The position numbers were made by a program, and so were the translations under genes. Below, piece by piece: positions 1-10,921 of a DNA stretch of 64,000 nucleotides. The stretch comes from Plantago major (lineage: Eukaryota > Streptophyta > Magnoliopsida > Lamiales > Plantaginaceae): positions 19,472,765 through 19,536,764 of the forward strand of contig CM048840.1 of assembly GCA_026545765.1 (NCBI GenBank). Reading direction: 5' to 3'. Numbering within the stretch: the first letter of the stretch is position 1; each line of letters opens with the position of its first letter. The notes below the pieces were generated by a model. That model did no database searches and had not been told where the DNA came from. It saw nothing but the letters and a program-made list of their open reading frames with translations.

Positions 1-1093
1 TCGATTCCAATTCGGATAAGAAGATTGTAGAGGTTAATTGTTAATTATTATATGTTGCTTATAAATTAATTATTAATTAAGTGTTCGATATTTACAAAAT
101 TGGAAATATAATTTAACCATTTCAACCTCTTAGTACATATATTATATACTTAACATACATATCAAATTAACTAATTACTCTATACATATCGAATTACTAC
201 ATATATTCATATCAAATTACATACTTAACATACAAATTTATCAAATCAAAACTACATACTTCTATACTTAACAAACATATCAAATTAACTAAACTAACTA
301 TATATACTTAACACACAAATCAAACTAACTACATACATTCATACATACCAAACTTAATTAACATACTACATACATTCATATCATTAATTAAACTAACTAT
401 CAAATTGAACAAATTACATATAATTAATCAAATTAACTAAACTAACTACTACATACTTATCATATATACATATAATTGCTCAAATTAATCAAAATAAACA
501 AAATCCCCAAATTTTAAAAAACTAGGGTTTTAGCCAAAATACCTTGATTAATCGGTAGAAATCTGAAATTGATCGAAGAAACAAACTCCTTGTCCCACTA
601 GCTTCGATTAGGCACCAAGATTGGCCGGAATAACGAAGAATTCACCGGAAACCGAAGAGAGGAGAAGAAGAGAATGAGGAAGAAGAAGGGAGAAGAGGAA
701 GAAAGTGAGGCATTACGCCTCTCTCGATTATGAAACTACGGGCCGGCATTACGTATCCGTCGGCCCAGAGTCGATCCGTCGCCACATGTGGCGACGGATA
801 GGTATCCGTCGCTATAAAGCGACGGATAATCTATCCGTCGCCCCGTTTTTTTAAAAAAAAAAAATTTCCTTTTTTTTTTTATCAAAGTCAAACTTGGGCG
901 ACGGATAATAATTATCCGTCGCCCAATTTAGCGACGGATACGTTATCCGTCGCCAATAAGCGACGGATAACAATTATCCGTCGCCAATTGGGGCGACGGA
1001 TAGATTCCGTCATGATAAGCGATCCGTCGTTATGGGGCGACGGATTTCATCCGTCGCCCCATAACGTCGTTTTTTCCAGCTTTTCTTGTAGTG
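1..1093. mobile_element. CACTA (En/Spm-type) DNA transposon, one end; the rest lies left of the window
   Basis: The sequence ends at 1081-1093 with TTTTCTTGTAGTG, the reverse complement of the canonical CACTACAAGAAAA terminus of plant CACTA elements. Just inside it (about 750-1060) roughly sixteen copies of a 10-bp motif, TATCCGTCGC or its complement, alternate in orientation and form a chain of short palindromes, as subterminal transposase-binding repeats do. The same motif fills the ends of the complete CACTA element at 31393-32619. The opposite end and any transposase lie outside the window. The AT-rich stretch 100-480 is a degenerate repeat of short units such as CATATCAAATTAACTAA. No gene is visible here. 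Confidence 0.8.
750..1060. repeat. Subterminal array of the 10-bp motif TATCCGTCGC in alternating orientation
   Basis: About sixteen copies of TATCCGTCGC or its reverse complement, some with one or two changes, are arranged mostly head to head with spacers of a few to about 50 bases. In other CACTA elements such arrays bind the TNPA-type protein; that role is inferred here. Confidence 0.8.
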
Positions 1094-1995
1094 AAGGTTC
1101 GTCCACGGAGGGTGAGTTAGGGCCTAAGTCCGTCATTGAAATGGAGCGGGCTGGAGCAGCCCGGCCCGGCCCGAATAACACCTCTAGTGAGAATGTCCGT
1201 TGTAGTTTTCTAAAACAATTTCCAAAACTACAAATTTGAAATTTGAAGCGGATAATCGTTCTTCTAAATAAGCTTATCTCCATTCCATATGCCAACTTAA
1301 AATGTGTATATCATTTGATGCATCACCCACTTCAACTAACGAACTTCATTAAACCATCAGTAATGGCAAAATGTAATTTCCTTTACACATAGTATGTCGT
1401 TAATGGGAACATCTTAAATTCCATTTAGAACCATTTGTCTCACCTACCCTTACACGCTCCACTCCGCGTTTCACTAGGCGGAAAAAAATAACAACAATGG
1501 TAAAAATATATAGAATGAGACAGTAAATGAATCAATCCTCTAAAATCCATATTCAAATCTAGTCTACCCTATCCAATAGTACTCGAGATGAATTTGTTTT
1601 CTTTGCATTTTATGTGAAACTGAAACACCATCAAAGGTAAAAACAAAAATCACTTTACAGTAATCTTACACAAAAATAGGTAAATGTGGATTTACTTTCA
1701 ATCAACCAAAACAAAATAAAAAGATCAGTCGTCTATTATAGTCTATAGTGGGAGCGAAAAGACAGGAATAGCCCTAAATCACGTCGTTTGATATTCTCCT
1801 CGTTTACACATACGACAGCAAATAATAAAGAGGTTTCAGAAAAAGGAATTACACATGTTGCTGTGCTGCTGCTGCTATACGTATTTGAGCTATACATACA
1901 CACACACTGTCAAGCTTAAACCCACCAAAAACCTCAGACACTTTCTCTCTCTACTCTCTCTCTTTCACTCATACTTTGATATTTTCTCTCCAGCT
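1094..1995 (+). promoter_or_regulatory. Upstream region and probable first untranslated exon of the first AGO gene
   Basis: No coding sequence is seen. A CT-rich tract (1940-1995, CTTTCTCTCTCTACTCTC and similar) resembles a plant 5' leader. It ends in a good donor (CTTGAG|GTATAG, gt at 2000). A matching acceptor lies directly before the start codon (TTTAG at about 3007), giving a 5'-UTR intron of about 1 kb. A short (GCT)n run lies at 1860-1880. The CACTA terminus ends only about 0.85 kb upstream of this leader. Confidence 0.5.
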
Positions 1996-3015
1996 TGAGG
2001 TATAGTATAATACATTTTTCTTCAGCTTTCTAGTTTTTGTTTTTGGTGAACGGAGTTCTGTTTCTGCATCTTTCTGGTGCGATTCTGTGTTTTATTGAAC
2101 TGATTTTTTTACTTTGATGTTGATTTCTCGTTACATGGCGTTTTGATAGCCTGTGCTTCGTTTTCTTATGTTTCTGATTTCGTGTCTGTTTTTCTGAGAA
2201 AATCTGGTTTCGTCGTTAATGGATGTGTGAGCGGTGGATGAGTAAAAATGGCTAATAAAAGGATTTACAGGCGTTTTTCCATTTTTTTTAGTTACTATTT
2301 TTGGTATACTATCGTTTTTCTCTGCATCTGGTTGTTTACTTTACTTCCACGGTGAAAACAGAAGTATACTAAATCACTCGGCTCTCTGTTTTTCCTTTAC
2401 GTTCTCTTCTTCAACAGAGTTTCTCCTTGTTTTTTGGTTTTTCCTTTTCTCCGATTTGAAGTTTCTGGAAAATAACTCTTCTGTTAAGTTAATCGTGTTT
2501 GATTATCTGTTTATGGCTTCTACCGATGGACTCTTTGGTTTGATATCTCTGGTTTTGTTTTTTTTTTTCACTCTTCAGATCATGAACCATGAAGAAATAT
2601 GATGCCCTTTTTTTTATTTAGTTTCGAATTTTGTGAAGTTGTTAGGCCTTGAAGCGATTTTAATAATTTATAAGCTAGAAAAGTGTTTAATAATGAGCAT
2701 ATTAATTTAGTTAAGAAAATATATCACAGATTTGGCGAGAAACTATAGTATAGTAAGTAGTTAGTTTTCTTATGACCACAAACACAAAATAGGTCTTAAA
2801 TTTTACTAGAGCCCTTAGTTGCAAAAACTTTTAATGCCGACATAATAACCGGAAAATAGTGCTGTAGAATTTAAGTTTCTTTCTGCTACCTGTAACTGTA
2901 AGCTTTATAGATCTGTTTTCTGAACAATTTTGGTGGTGTTCTATTGTGTCAGTTGAATTTGTTTAGACGTTATATGGCTTGCTGATACCTGTTTCTTGTT
3001 GTTTAGTAGTAAACG

Positions 3016-6000
3016 ATGGCTGAAAGTTCTAAGGCTGGTTCTAAGACTGCTGAACGGGCTCCCATGGCGAGATCAGGCCTTGGAATGAGAGGGCAGAGCA
3101 TATCGCTTCTGTCGAATCACTTCAAAGTCACTGTTGGCAGGACTGACTGCCTCTTTTATCAGTATAGTGTAAGAATTTTGTATGAGCATTGAGCAAGTAG
3201 TTTGGTGCTATAGGAACTTATTTGAGTTTATTCTGGTGTTAACGCCGATTCTGGTTTGTAGGTTTCGATTAATTACGAGGATGGGACGCCTGTTGATGCG
3301 AAGGGAGTTGGAAGGAAGGTGCTGGATAAGCTTCATGAGACATACTCTACTGAGCTTTCTGGAATGGACTTTGCTTATGATGGGGAGAAGACCTTGTTTA
3401 CTATTGGCGCTTTGCCTCAAACTAAGCTGGAGTTCAAAGTGATTTTGGAGGACCGACCATTGGATAGGTACATTGGGTTGCTGATTTATATGTAGTTTTG
3501 TTGAACCTGATGAGTTTTTTCCGCTAGTTTTCGTGTCTGAGGAACTTTGTGAAACGATTTACTTGCAGGAAAAGTAGCCCTGGGGCTGATCATGGCAGTC
3601 CAAGTGAAAGTGACAGGAAGAGGTCACGCAGGCAGGCTCACATGAAGACCTACATTGTTGCAATTAAATATGCTACAAAGATTCCCATCATGGCCATTGC
3701 CAATGCTATTCATGGCCAAGACTCAGAGCAGTTTCAAGAGGCGGTTAGAGTGCTTGATGTCATATTGAGGCAGCATGCTTCAAAACAGTAAGGAATTCCA
3801 TTCTCTTATGTTTTTAGTTTAGATTCTTTTCGGTCTTTGCAAGTGATTTCTAACTATTCTTTGTGTGCAGGGGTTGCCTCCTAGTTCGACAGTCGTTCTT
3901 CCACAACCAGCCTGCTAACTTCGTTCCACTAGGTGGTGGAATAAATGCTTGCCGAGGAATTCACTCAAGTTTTAGAGCTACACAGAGCGGCCTTTCCCTC
4001 AACATGGGTATATGTTAATCTATTTAGATAAATGCACTTATATTTTTCACATAACACATCAATAAATCTGATTTTATGATTCACAGATGTCACGACTACA
4101 ATGACGATCAAGCCTGGTCCTGTAGTCGACTTTCTAATGGAAAATCAATCTGTTAGGCATCCTAATGACATTAACTGGGACAAGGTAATCCTTGACTCAC
4201 ACATTTAATTTGCTTATGAAGTTTGTAATGTTATGTTATTGTTCGGATAGATAGGAAACTGACTTCCTTCTTACTGAGCAGGCTAAAAGGACATTAAAGA
4301 ATCTGAGGGTCAAGGCTGTCAACACCAATCTTGAGTACAAAATCAGGGGTTTAAGTGATCAAATCTGCAGCAGGCAGACGTAAGTCAAGTCATACTACTA
4401 TTCATCTTTCTCAGGACTTCAACTTGCAGTCAAGTTTAACATAATAATGTTTTCATGCTGTAGGTTCTCGATGAGACGTAGAACTGGAGGCAATGAGGGA
4501 AACGAAGTTGAACTGACCGTGTTTGAGTATTTCGAACGTGATCGCAACATAAAGTTGAAGTATTCTGGAGACTTCCCCTGCATAGATGTTGGAAAGCCAA
4601 AGAGACCAACTTACATTCCTATTGAGGTAGTAATTTAAAGTGAATACTTGATGTTCTCTCATCTTATCATTTCAACAAGGTTAACACTGTGCTAACGCAT
4701 TTTCCATCTGTGTGCTTAGCTGTGTTCGCTTGTTTCTTTGCAACGCTACACAAAAGCAATGACCAATCTGCAGAGGGCTGCACTGGTTGAAAAATCTAGG
4801 CAGAAGCCACATGAAAGGATGGGCGTATTGAAACAAGTGAGTGCATGACTAGAATACACAGATTCCTGCTCCTTTGCTGCGTTTTAAATTTAAATGTTTA
4901 CAACAATGTATGATCCTGAATGCAGGCATTTAATAGCAGCCAATACGAGGCCAACCCTCTTCTTGGATCTGCTGGTGTCGCAATCAGCAGGGAGTTTACT
5001 AGAGTTGAAGGACGTGTACTGACTGCCCCACAGGTATTTTCTTTACCAAAATTTCACAAGCTTGTGCCGTTTGGTGATCTTCTGTTGAACAAAGATGCTG
5101 GTTACTAAATATACCTCATTACAGCTGAAAGTGGGTGGAGGGGACAGCATCATCCCTCGCAATGGAAGATGGAATTTTAATAGCAAGGTATGAATCACAA
5201 ACTGTTTATGCTTTTTTTTTTTTTTTTTCCTTTGAGAAATTTAGCACGTAGGAATAACATGAACTCCTTTTCTTGCACAGAGACTGATTGATCCTTTCCG
5301 GCTTCAACGCTGGGCTGTTGTGAACTTCTCTGCCCGTTGCGACATGAGAAGATTGTCTGGAGATTTGGTTAGGTGTGCACAAATGAAGGGAATGGTTAGT
5401 CTAACATGAGCATATTAGTAACATTACATTGAGAAATTACAAGTTTTGTACTATGTTCATCTTCTGACACTACATTTCTTATATCTGTTTATGAAGGCAA
5501 TAGATGCCCCCTTTTGCACGATTGATGAAAGCCCCCAAGTTAGGCGAAGTTCCCCACTGAACAGGGTTCAAGATATGGTTCGACAGATACGAGAAAAACT
5601 ACCTGGGCCGCCCCAATTTCTATTGTGCATTTTGCCTGATAGAAAAAATTCAGAATTATATGGTTAAACTTTGATTTCTGATTTAATTTCAAAGTTCCAA
5701 GTGGACTTCGTTTTTTTTCCTTCATGTTTCTTCCATAGTTGCTTACTTCCTTTTTTTCTTTTCCGTTCTGTTTTCAATCTTACGTAAGGCCCGTGGAAGC
5801 GAGCGAATCTTTCAGAAATTGGAATACCTACACAATGCATTTCGCCACCTCCAAATGTAAAGGACCAATATCTGACAAACTTGCTTCTGAAGATAAATTC
5901 CAAGGCAAGTTCATGTGCAACTCACTTGTCATTCTTAACCTATTTTGTTAATGGTTTTTAATGGTATATATGTCTAATTTTGCAGCTTGGTGGAATAAAC

Positions 6001-7793
6001 TCGTTGCTGACCCTTGAGCAATCCTATACTATTCCTATGGTTTCAAAAGTTCCAACGCTCATTATTGGAATGGATGTCTCTCATGGCTCACCTGGTCGTT
6101 CTGATGTTCCCTCAGTTGCAGCGGTATTATAATTTCACATCTGATAATCAACTTCCATCTGCTATTGGCATATATGTTGTGAATCAATTTTATCTGTTTT
6201 GTTTTTCTTTCAATTTTAGGTGGTTAATTCTAGGCAGTGGCCTTTGATCTCTCGCTATCGGGCTACAGTTCGAACACAGGCACCAAAAACAGAAATGATT
6301 GATAATCTATTTAACATAGTTAACGACAAAGATGAGGGAATTGTCAGGTTATTCGATTCACCATTTGTGCTTCTACTTTGTATTCATACCAGTGGATCTT
6401 CATGAACCACTCTTCACTACAAGTAAACGATAGGATGATTCTCAATGGAACGTTGTACTTATCTTGCAGGGAACTTTTAGAAGACTTCTACAAAAGCACC
6501 AAGCAGCAAATCAAACCAGAACACATAATCATATTCAGGTACTATTTTGTTAATTTATTCTCCTCTAGATTATGTACCTGTGAAATTCTTTGTTTGAATA
6601 TATTGGAAAATTTGTTCTTTGTAGGGATGGGGTCAGTGAGGGCCAGTTTAGACAAGTCCTTAACAATGAGCTGGATCAGATTATAAAGGTATACCTTAAG
6701 GCCGACTGCAAAAACAGATTTTATATCCATGAATTTAACAGTATAATTTAAGGCTCTTTTCTATTTTCTATTCTCATTTTCATGATTTCTATTGCTTTTG
6801 TGTGACTTCAGGCTTGCAAATTCATGGATCCATCATGGAATCCCAAGTTTACTTTAATTGTGGCTCAAAAGAACCATCACACTAAATTCTTCCAGCCTAA
6901 TTCTCAGGACAATGTTCCACCAGGTTCGCTTGATATTTATGAGTGTATATACTTGTCTGAAAAACGACATTAGCTTCGTTTTGTAACATCTTGGTCGTTG
7001 ATACATTCAGGTACTGTGGTTGATAATGGAGTCTGTCATCCTAAGAACTATGATTTCTATATGTGTTCCCAAGCTGGGATGATTGTAAGTTTTGAGGCTT
7101 TACACCGAGTTATATTTGTACTGGAAAAAACAAAGCTATTGAACGTAATCTTAATTCTTTGCAATTGTGTTCAGGGAACAACTCGACCAACTCACTATCA
7201 CGTTCTACATGATGAAATTGGGTTCTCCCCAGATGACTTGCAGGCTCTTGTTCACTCCTTGTCCTATGTGTAAGAACATGATTCAAATATATTCTCCATT
7301 CAATTCCAAATACGTAATATCTCCCTTATTGAAAGGCTACTTAATTAACGGTATAACCATTTTTATCTACCAGCTATCAGAGGAGCACAACAGCCATCTC
7401 AGTAGGTAATATCTGTTCGTTGGACTTGATGGCTTTGCTTGGATTGTTGTACAGTACTAGTTTTCCTTTTGAGAACAATATATATAGTATACATGCTTGA
7501 GTTACCTGCTTGTTAGAGATTCAGGATTTAAAACTGCTGTTGTTAGTGAACTTATCATCACTGTCAAATGATATTGCCATGTTTCTTCATACAATAATCT
7601 GACCAGAGCCTGTCTTTGTGCAGTTGCTCCGATATGCTATGCTCATCTAGCTGCTGCACAGATGTCCCAGTTTATAAAGTTTGAGGACTCATCTGATCGT
7701 GCATCTAGCCTCGGAGGGGAAGGGAATGTTCCAGCAGTGCCCCAACTACCAAAGCTGCACGAGAAAGTCAGCAGCTCGATGTTCTTCTGTTAG
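3016..7793 (+). CDS. AGO4-like: ARGONAUTE of the AGO4/6/9 clade, tandem copy A (22 coding exons, 879 aa)
   Basis: Nuclear ARGONAUTE of the clade that binds 24-nt siRNAs in RNA-directed DNA methylation. Exons: 3016-3168, 3262-3467, 3569-3787, 3871-4007, 4087-4184, 4282-4379, 4464-4626, 4720-4836, 4926-5033, 5125-5187, 5281-5394, 5497-5662, 5789-5904, 5986-6123, 6220-6347, 6470-6538, 6625-6688, 6812-6923, 7011-7084, 7175-7269, 7374-7405, 7624-7793. The protein runs from MAESSKAGSK through N, L1, PAZ, MID and PIWI domains to the clade-typical end SSMFFC. The slicer tetrad is intact: D616 (GMDVSHGSPG), E657 (KTEMID), D699 (FRDGVSE), H831 (CYAHLAA). The proline-rich N-terminal extension of Arabidopsis AGO4 is absent. 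Intron 13 starts with GC, and the same is true in copy B. I cannot separate AGO4, AGO6, AGO9 or AGO16 orthology without a tree. Confidence 0.92.
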
Positions 7794-8747
7794 ATTGACT
7801 GCTATATTTATCATCTCTGTGATCTTACAATGGTGACTATTTGGTTAGAACTGCAGTTTTGAGAATGTTTTTGTTATTTATCCCTGAATCGAACACTAGG
7901 GATTCTAGCTACGCTGTTGTTATCATTGTTCAGCCTTGAGATTTCAGAACCTTCAGTGGTCAAAGTTGAACTACAGTCTTTCTACTCTGCTAATCTTGGA
8001 TCAAAATTACTGTCATTTTGAAAAAATGATGTGAAGATGTTAGAGTTCGTACTCATTTGCAGGGATTTATATTATGCAACTTATAAGTTCTATCTATTTT
8101 AACATCTAGTATCTTTTTCGTATTTCAAATTGTAATTTTTTATGTCGACTTCGATCAGCACATAAATCCTGTTTACAGATGGAATAATACATCTTTGTCC
8201 CAGACCAAAAGAAATTTTGGAAGACAGTAGACATTGATTTTGTTAAGATAAGTAATGGTGTTTTAAATAAAAATGCCTATGTTGTTAACAAAGCACACTT
8301 TACGAATGATAAAAGTAAAAATGATATATTCTAGATAATAATCTTGGTTTTATCTTTTGTAGTGAACCTGGCATTTCAATTCGAATTCCCCCAATTTTCT
8401 AGGGCTTCTAGCAATTCTTCAATACTCTCAATTTCATTCAATTTGCTTCATGTTTGTTTTACAGTATATTATTGAAAGTTAATGGGATTGGAATCAGATT
8501 CTTATTACGTAGTTATCAGCAATTAAGTTTTTAGCAGTGCAGATTTGGCAGGGTAAAAATATGTCTCGCTTAAACTGGTAACAGAAAAAGATGAAGCATG
8601 TGAGAAATGTATCATTCAAATGACCATATGAAATCATTTATATTTACCATTTACTGGAGTACATTTTAATTCTATTCTAGTTTTCTATTTTCTACATCCG
8701 AAAATGAAATCTCTATAATACGAAAACAGCAAATTACACGGACATAT
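7794..8747. other. Intergenic, 3' flank of AGO copy A
   Basis: Contains the probable 3' UTR of copy A and AT-rich sequence. I see no gene, RNA gene or clear repeat. Confidence 0.5.
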
Positions 8748-9490
8748 TGTTGGTTGTAGAGAGCGGGTGTATGAAGATGGTGAACGGAACAGAAAGTAAG
8801 ATAGAAATATGCTGAGTAGAGGGTTGACCCTCGGTCCTTAAGACTTTGATTGTCTCGCTCTGGTGCCTGCGGTTTACTTATCAATCAGTCTCTCCCAACA
8901 TAGAACAGCAGGGAGTTAGTATTCTAGCACTAAATCGCTAACTCGTCAAACTTGGCAGTATAGAAAGTTCATGCTTTTTAGAGAGTAAGAGAGAAGAAAG
9001 AAGGTTTGGATTTCTGTGTGTTGAAAATTCGAATCTGGGGGTCTATTTATAATTTCGAAGAGTTGCAGTCTGAATAGATGTAACTTTTCGTGAACAGGTC
9101 CCTGCAGAAATAAAAATTCAAACGGACACACCTGTTTGAATTTTCCCGTCTAGTTACATCCCTCAGGGAATGGACAGATCCGTTCGCTTAAGCCCAAACC
9201 AAATAGACGCATCTGTTGGGCTTTTATGTTTCAGACTCTCTATTGGACTTAATCAAACACAATATGTTTCTGGCCTAAAAAGATTACAATAAACTCAAGA
9301 CCACAAACCGCGGACCCCGGACCCACGACCCGAGGCCCAGCTCCTGGCGGGCGGGTATGGTCAAGGGGGAGGCCCAAACTATTAAACAAGTCTTGGACTT
9401 ATAACTAGTTCATTCTTTCTCAATTTTAGCCGTGTGAGACTTCTCCCATTTCCAACTCTTGGCATTCTACATTTAATGCATCAACCAACA
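8748..9490 (-). mobile_element. Probable solo LTR (Copia-type)
   Basis: Read on the minus strand, this 743-bp block begins TGTTGGTTGATGC and ends CTACAACCAACA, so its ends form the perfect inverted repeat TGTTGGTTG/CAACCAACA expected of an LTR. About 450 bp in, a TATA box (ATTATAAATAG, plus-strand positions about 9047-9057) is followed by a leader-like stretch. No internal domain and no second LTR flank it, so it reads as a solo LTR left by recombination. The flanking five bases (CATAT and CACTT) do not match cleanly, which suggests age or a different boundary. It separates the two AGO genes. Confidence 0.6.
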
Positions 9491-10860
9491 CACTTGAGCT
9501 TCAATTACTCTTTCACCTTTCAATGAATTTTAGTAATTCTTTTTCAAGTGCAATCTACTACTATATTAGATTATTCATGTTCAAGGAAACGTCATTTCCA
9601 ATATGTGGGGTCCCCTTTGATTTAGGTGCAAAAACATGAACTAGCCTCATTGTAGATTAAATTCTAACACATATTTTCCTAAAGGCTTAGCCGCTCGATC
9701 TCATATTCAATTTTCGCTAAACATCAAAACAAGAGTTGCAACTACTTTTATGATGCGTTAACGCTTAGTGATGAGTATAATGATTTGTATACAATATATT
9801 CAGATCGACGTTGATGGAAATAATTTTTAAAGACAATATAATGTTTTCACAAAATATAAGTTTTTGTAAGAAATTTCGATATAAGAGATAAGATTTAATA
9901 TGTTTTTTCTCTTTGCTTTTTGTCTTTTCTACGTGTTCCAGATTTTCCTACATTTTCCTTTTCACCGTTATTTATTTTCCGTTGAAACAAACACACTTTC
10001 TTTCCTTTTATTTTCTTTTCCATAAAGAACCAATATTAATTATTATAACTTGAGTAAGGTTTCTTTTGTCTATTCCTATTTTCATTATAAGATCATAAAT
10101 TATTATTAAATTATCATCCGACATTTACCTTTTAGAATGTTCGATGTAGGAGACAAGCGAGTAGATGTATGATGTGTTTATCATGATTTAGGATATCCTA
10201 AATACGAACTTATCAGTTTATTTGACCATTTAATCAAAATAAGTATGTTACACGAATAAGTCTAAGTCTAGTCGGTATTTATCAACTACCTGTTTTGATA
10301 AGTTACTTAAAATATAACCTGTTAAACAAGTATGCAATTTGATTATTATTATTACTACTATTTCTATATTACACTATAATATTATGCAAATTACCTGATT
10401 TACTAAATACCATGTTATTAGTCATATTTCAGAGTCATACACCTTCTATTGGAAATTTGGAATGTAAAACGTGCAGAGTCTTTGTTGATCGTTTCGTTTG
10501 ATTCTTGTTCATTTAACTCTACCAAGACTTTTCACATGTCCGAATGTCTCTCTGTTCTGAGTAAATTATACAGTATACAGACATATATATAGCATTTAGC
10601 TACAAGAACAAAATATTATTACAAGCAGACTTGTCGAAAATCCGTTGAATTTTCACAATTCGAGTTGAGTTTTGTTCTCGTTTATTTTCTTGTCTAATTG
10701 CCTGTCGATTTTAGTTTACGTTAGCTACAATTTTGTTTAGTGTATCTGGTTGATTAACTTTTCTTCTTGAACTGTGTCTGTGTTTACTATTTTTTTTTTT
10801 TTTTGAATCAGTGTTCATGGTTTGTAACTGTTCTTGTCTGTTTCTTGTTCCTTAACAGGT
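9491..10860. other. Intergenic, upstream region of AGO copy B
   Basis: AT-rich with no gene seen. The last part probably holds the untranslated leader of copy B: an acceptor-like CCTTAACAG ends at 10858, after a T-rich tract (10790-10804). The exact first exon was not resolved. Confidence 0.4.
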
Positions 10861-10921
10861 GACAGTTAATTAGAGAGGAAAAAAAGGAAGGGAAAAAAAA
10901 GAAGAAGAAGAAGAAGCAGCA

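Noticed and set aside
988-1295. Opposed short frames over the CACTA motif array
   Set aside because: They are translations of alternating TATCCGTCGC repeats and flanking GC-rich sequence.
6408-6420. CACTACAAG in an AGO intron, possibly a CACTA terminus
   Set aside because: No matching opposite end, subterminal repeats or target duplication nearby; a chance match.
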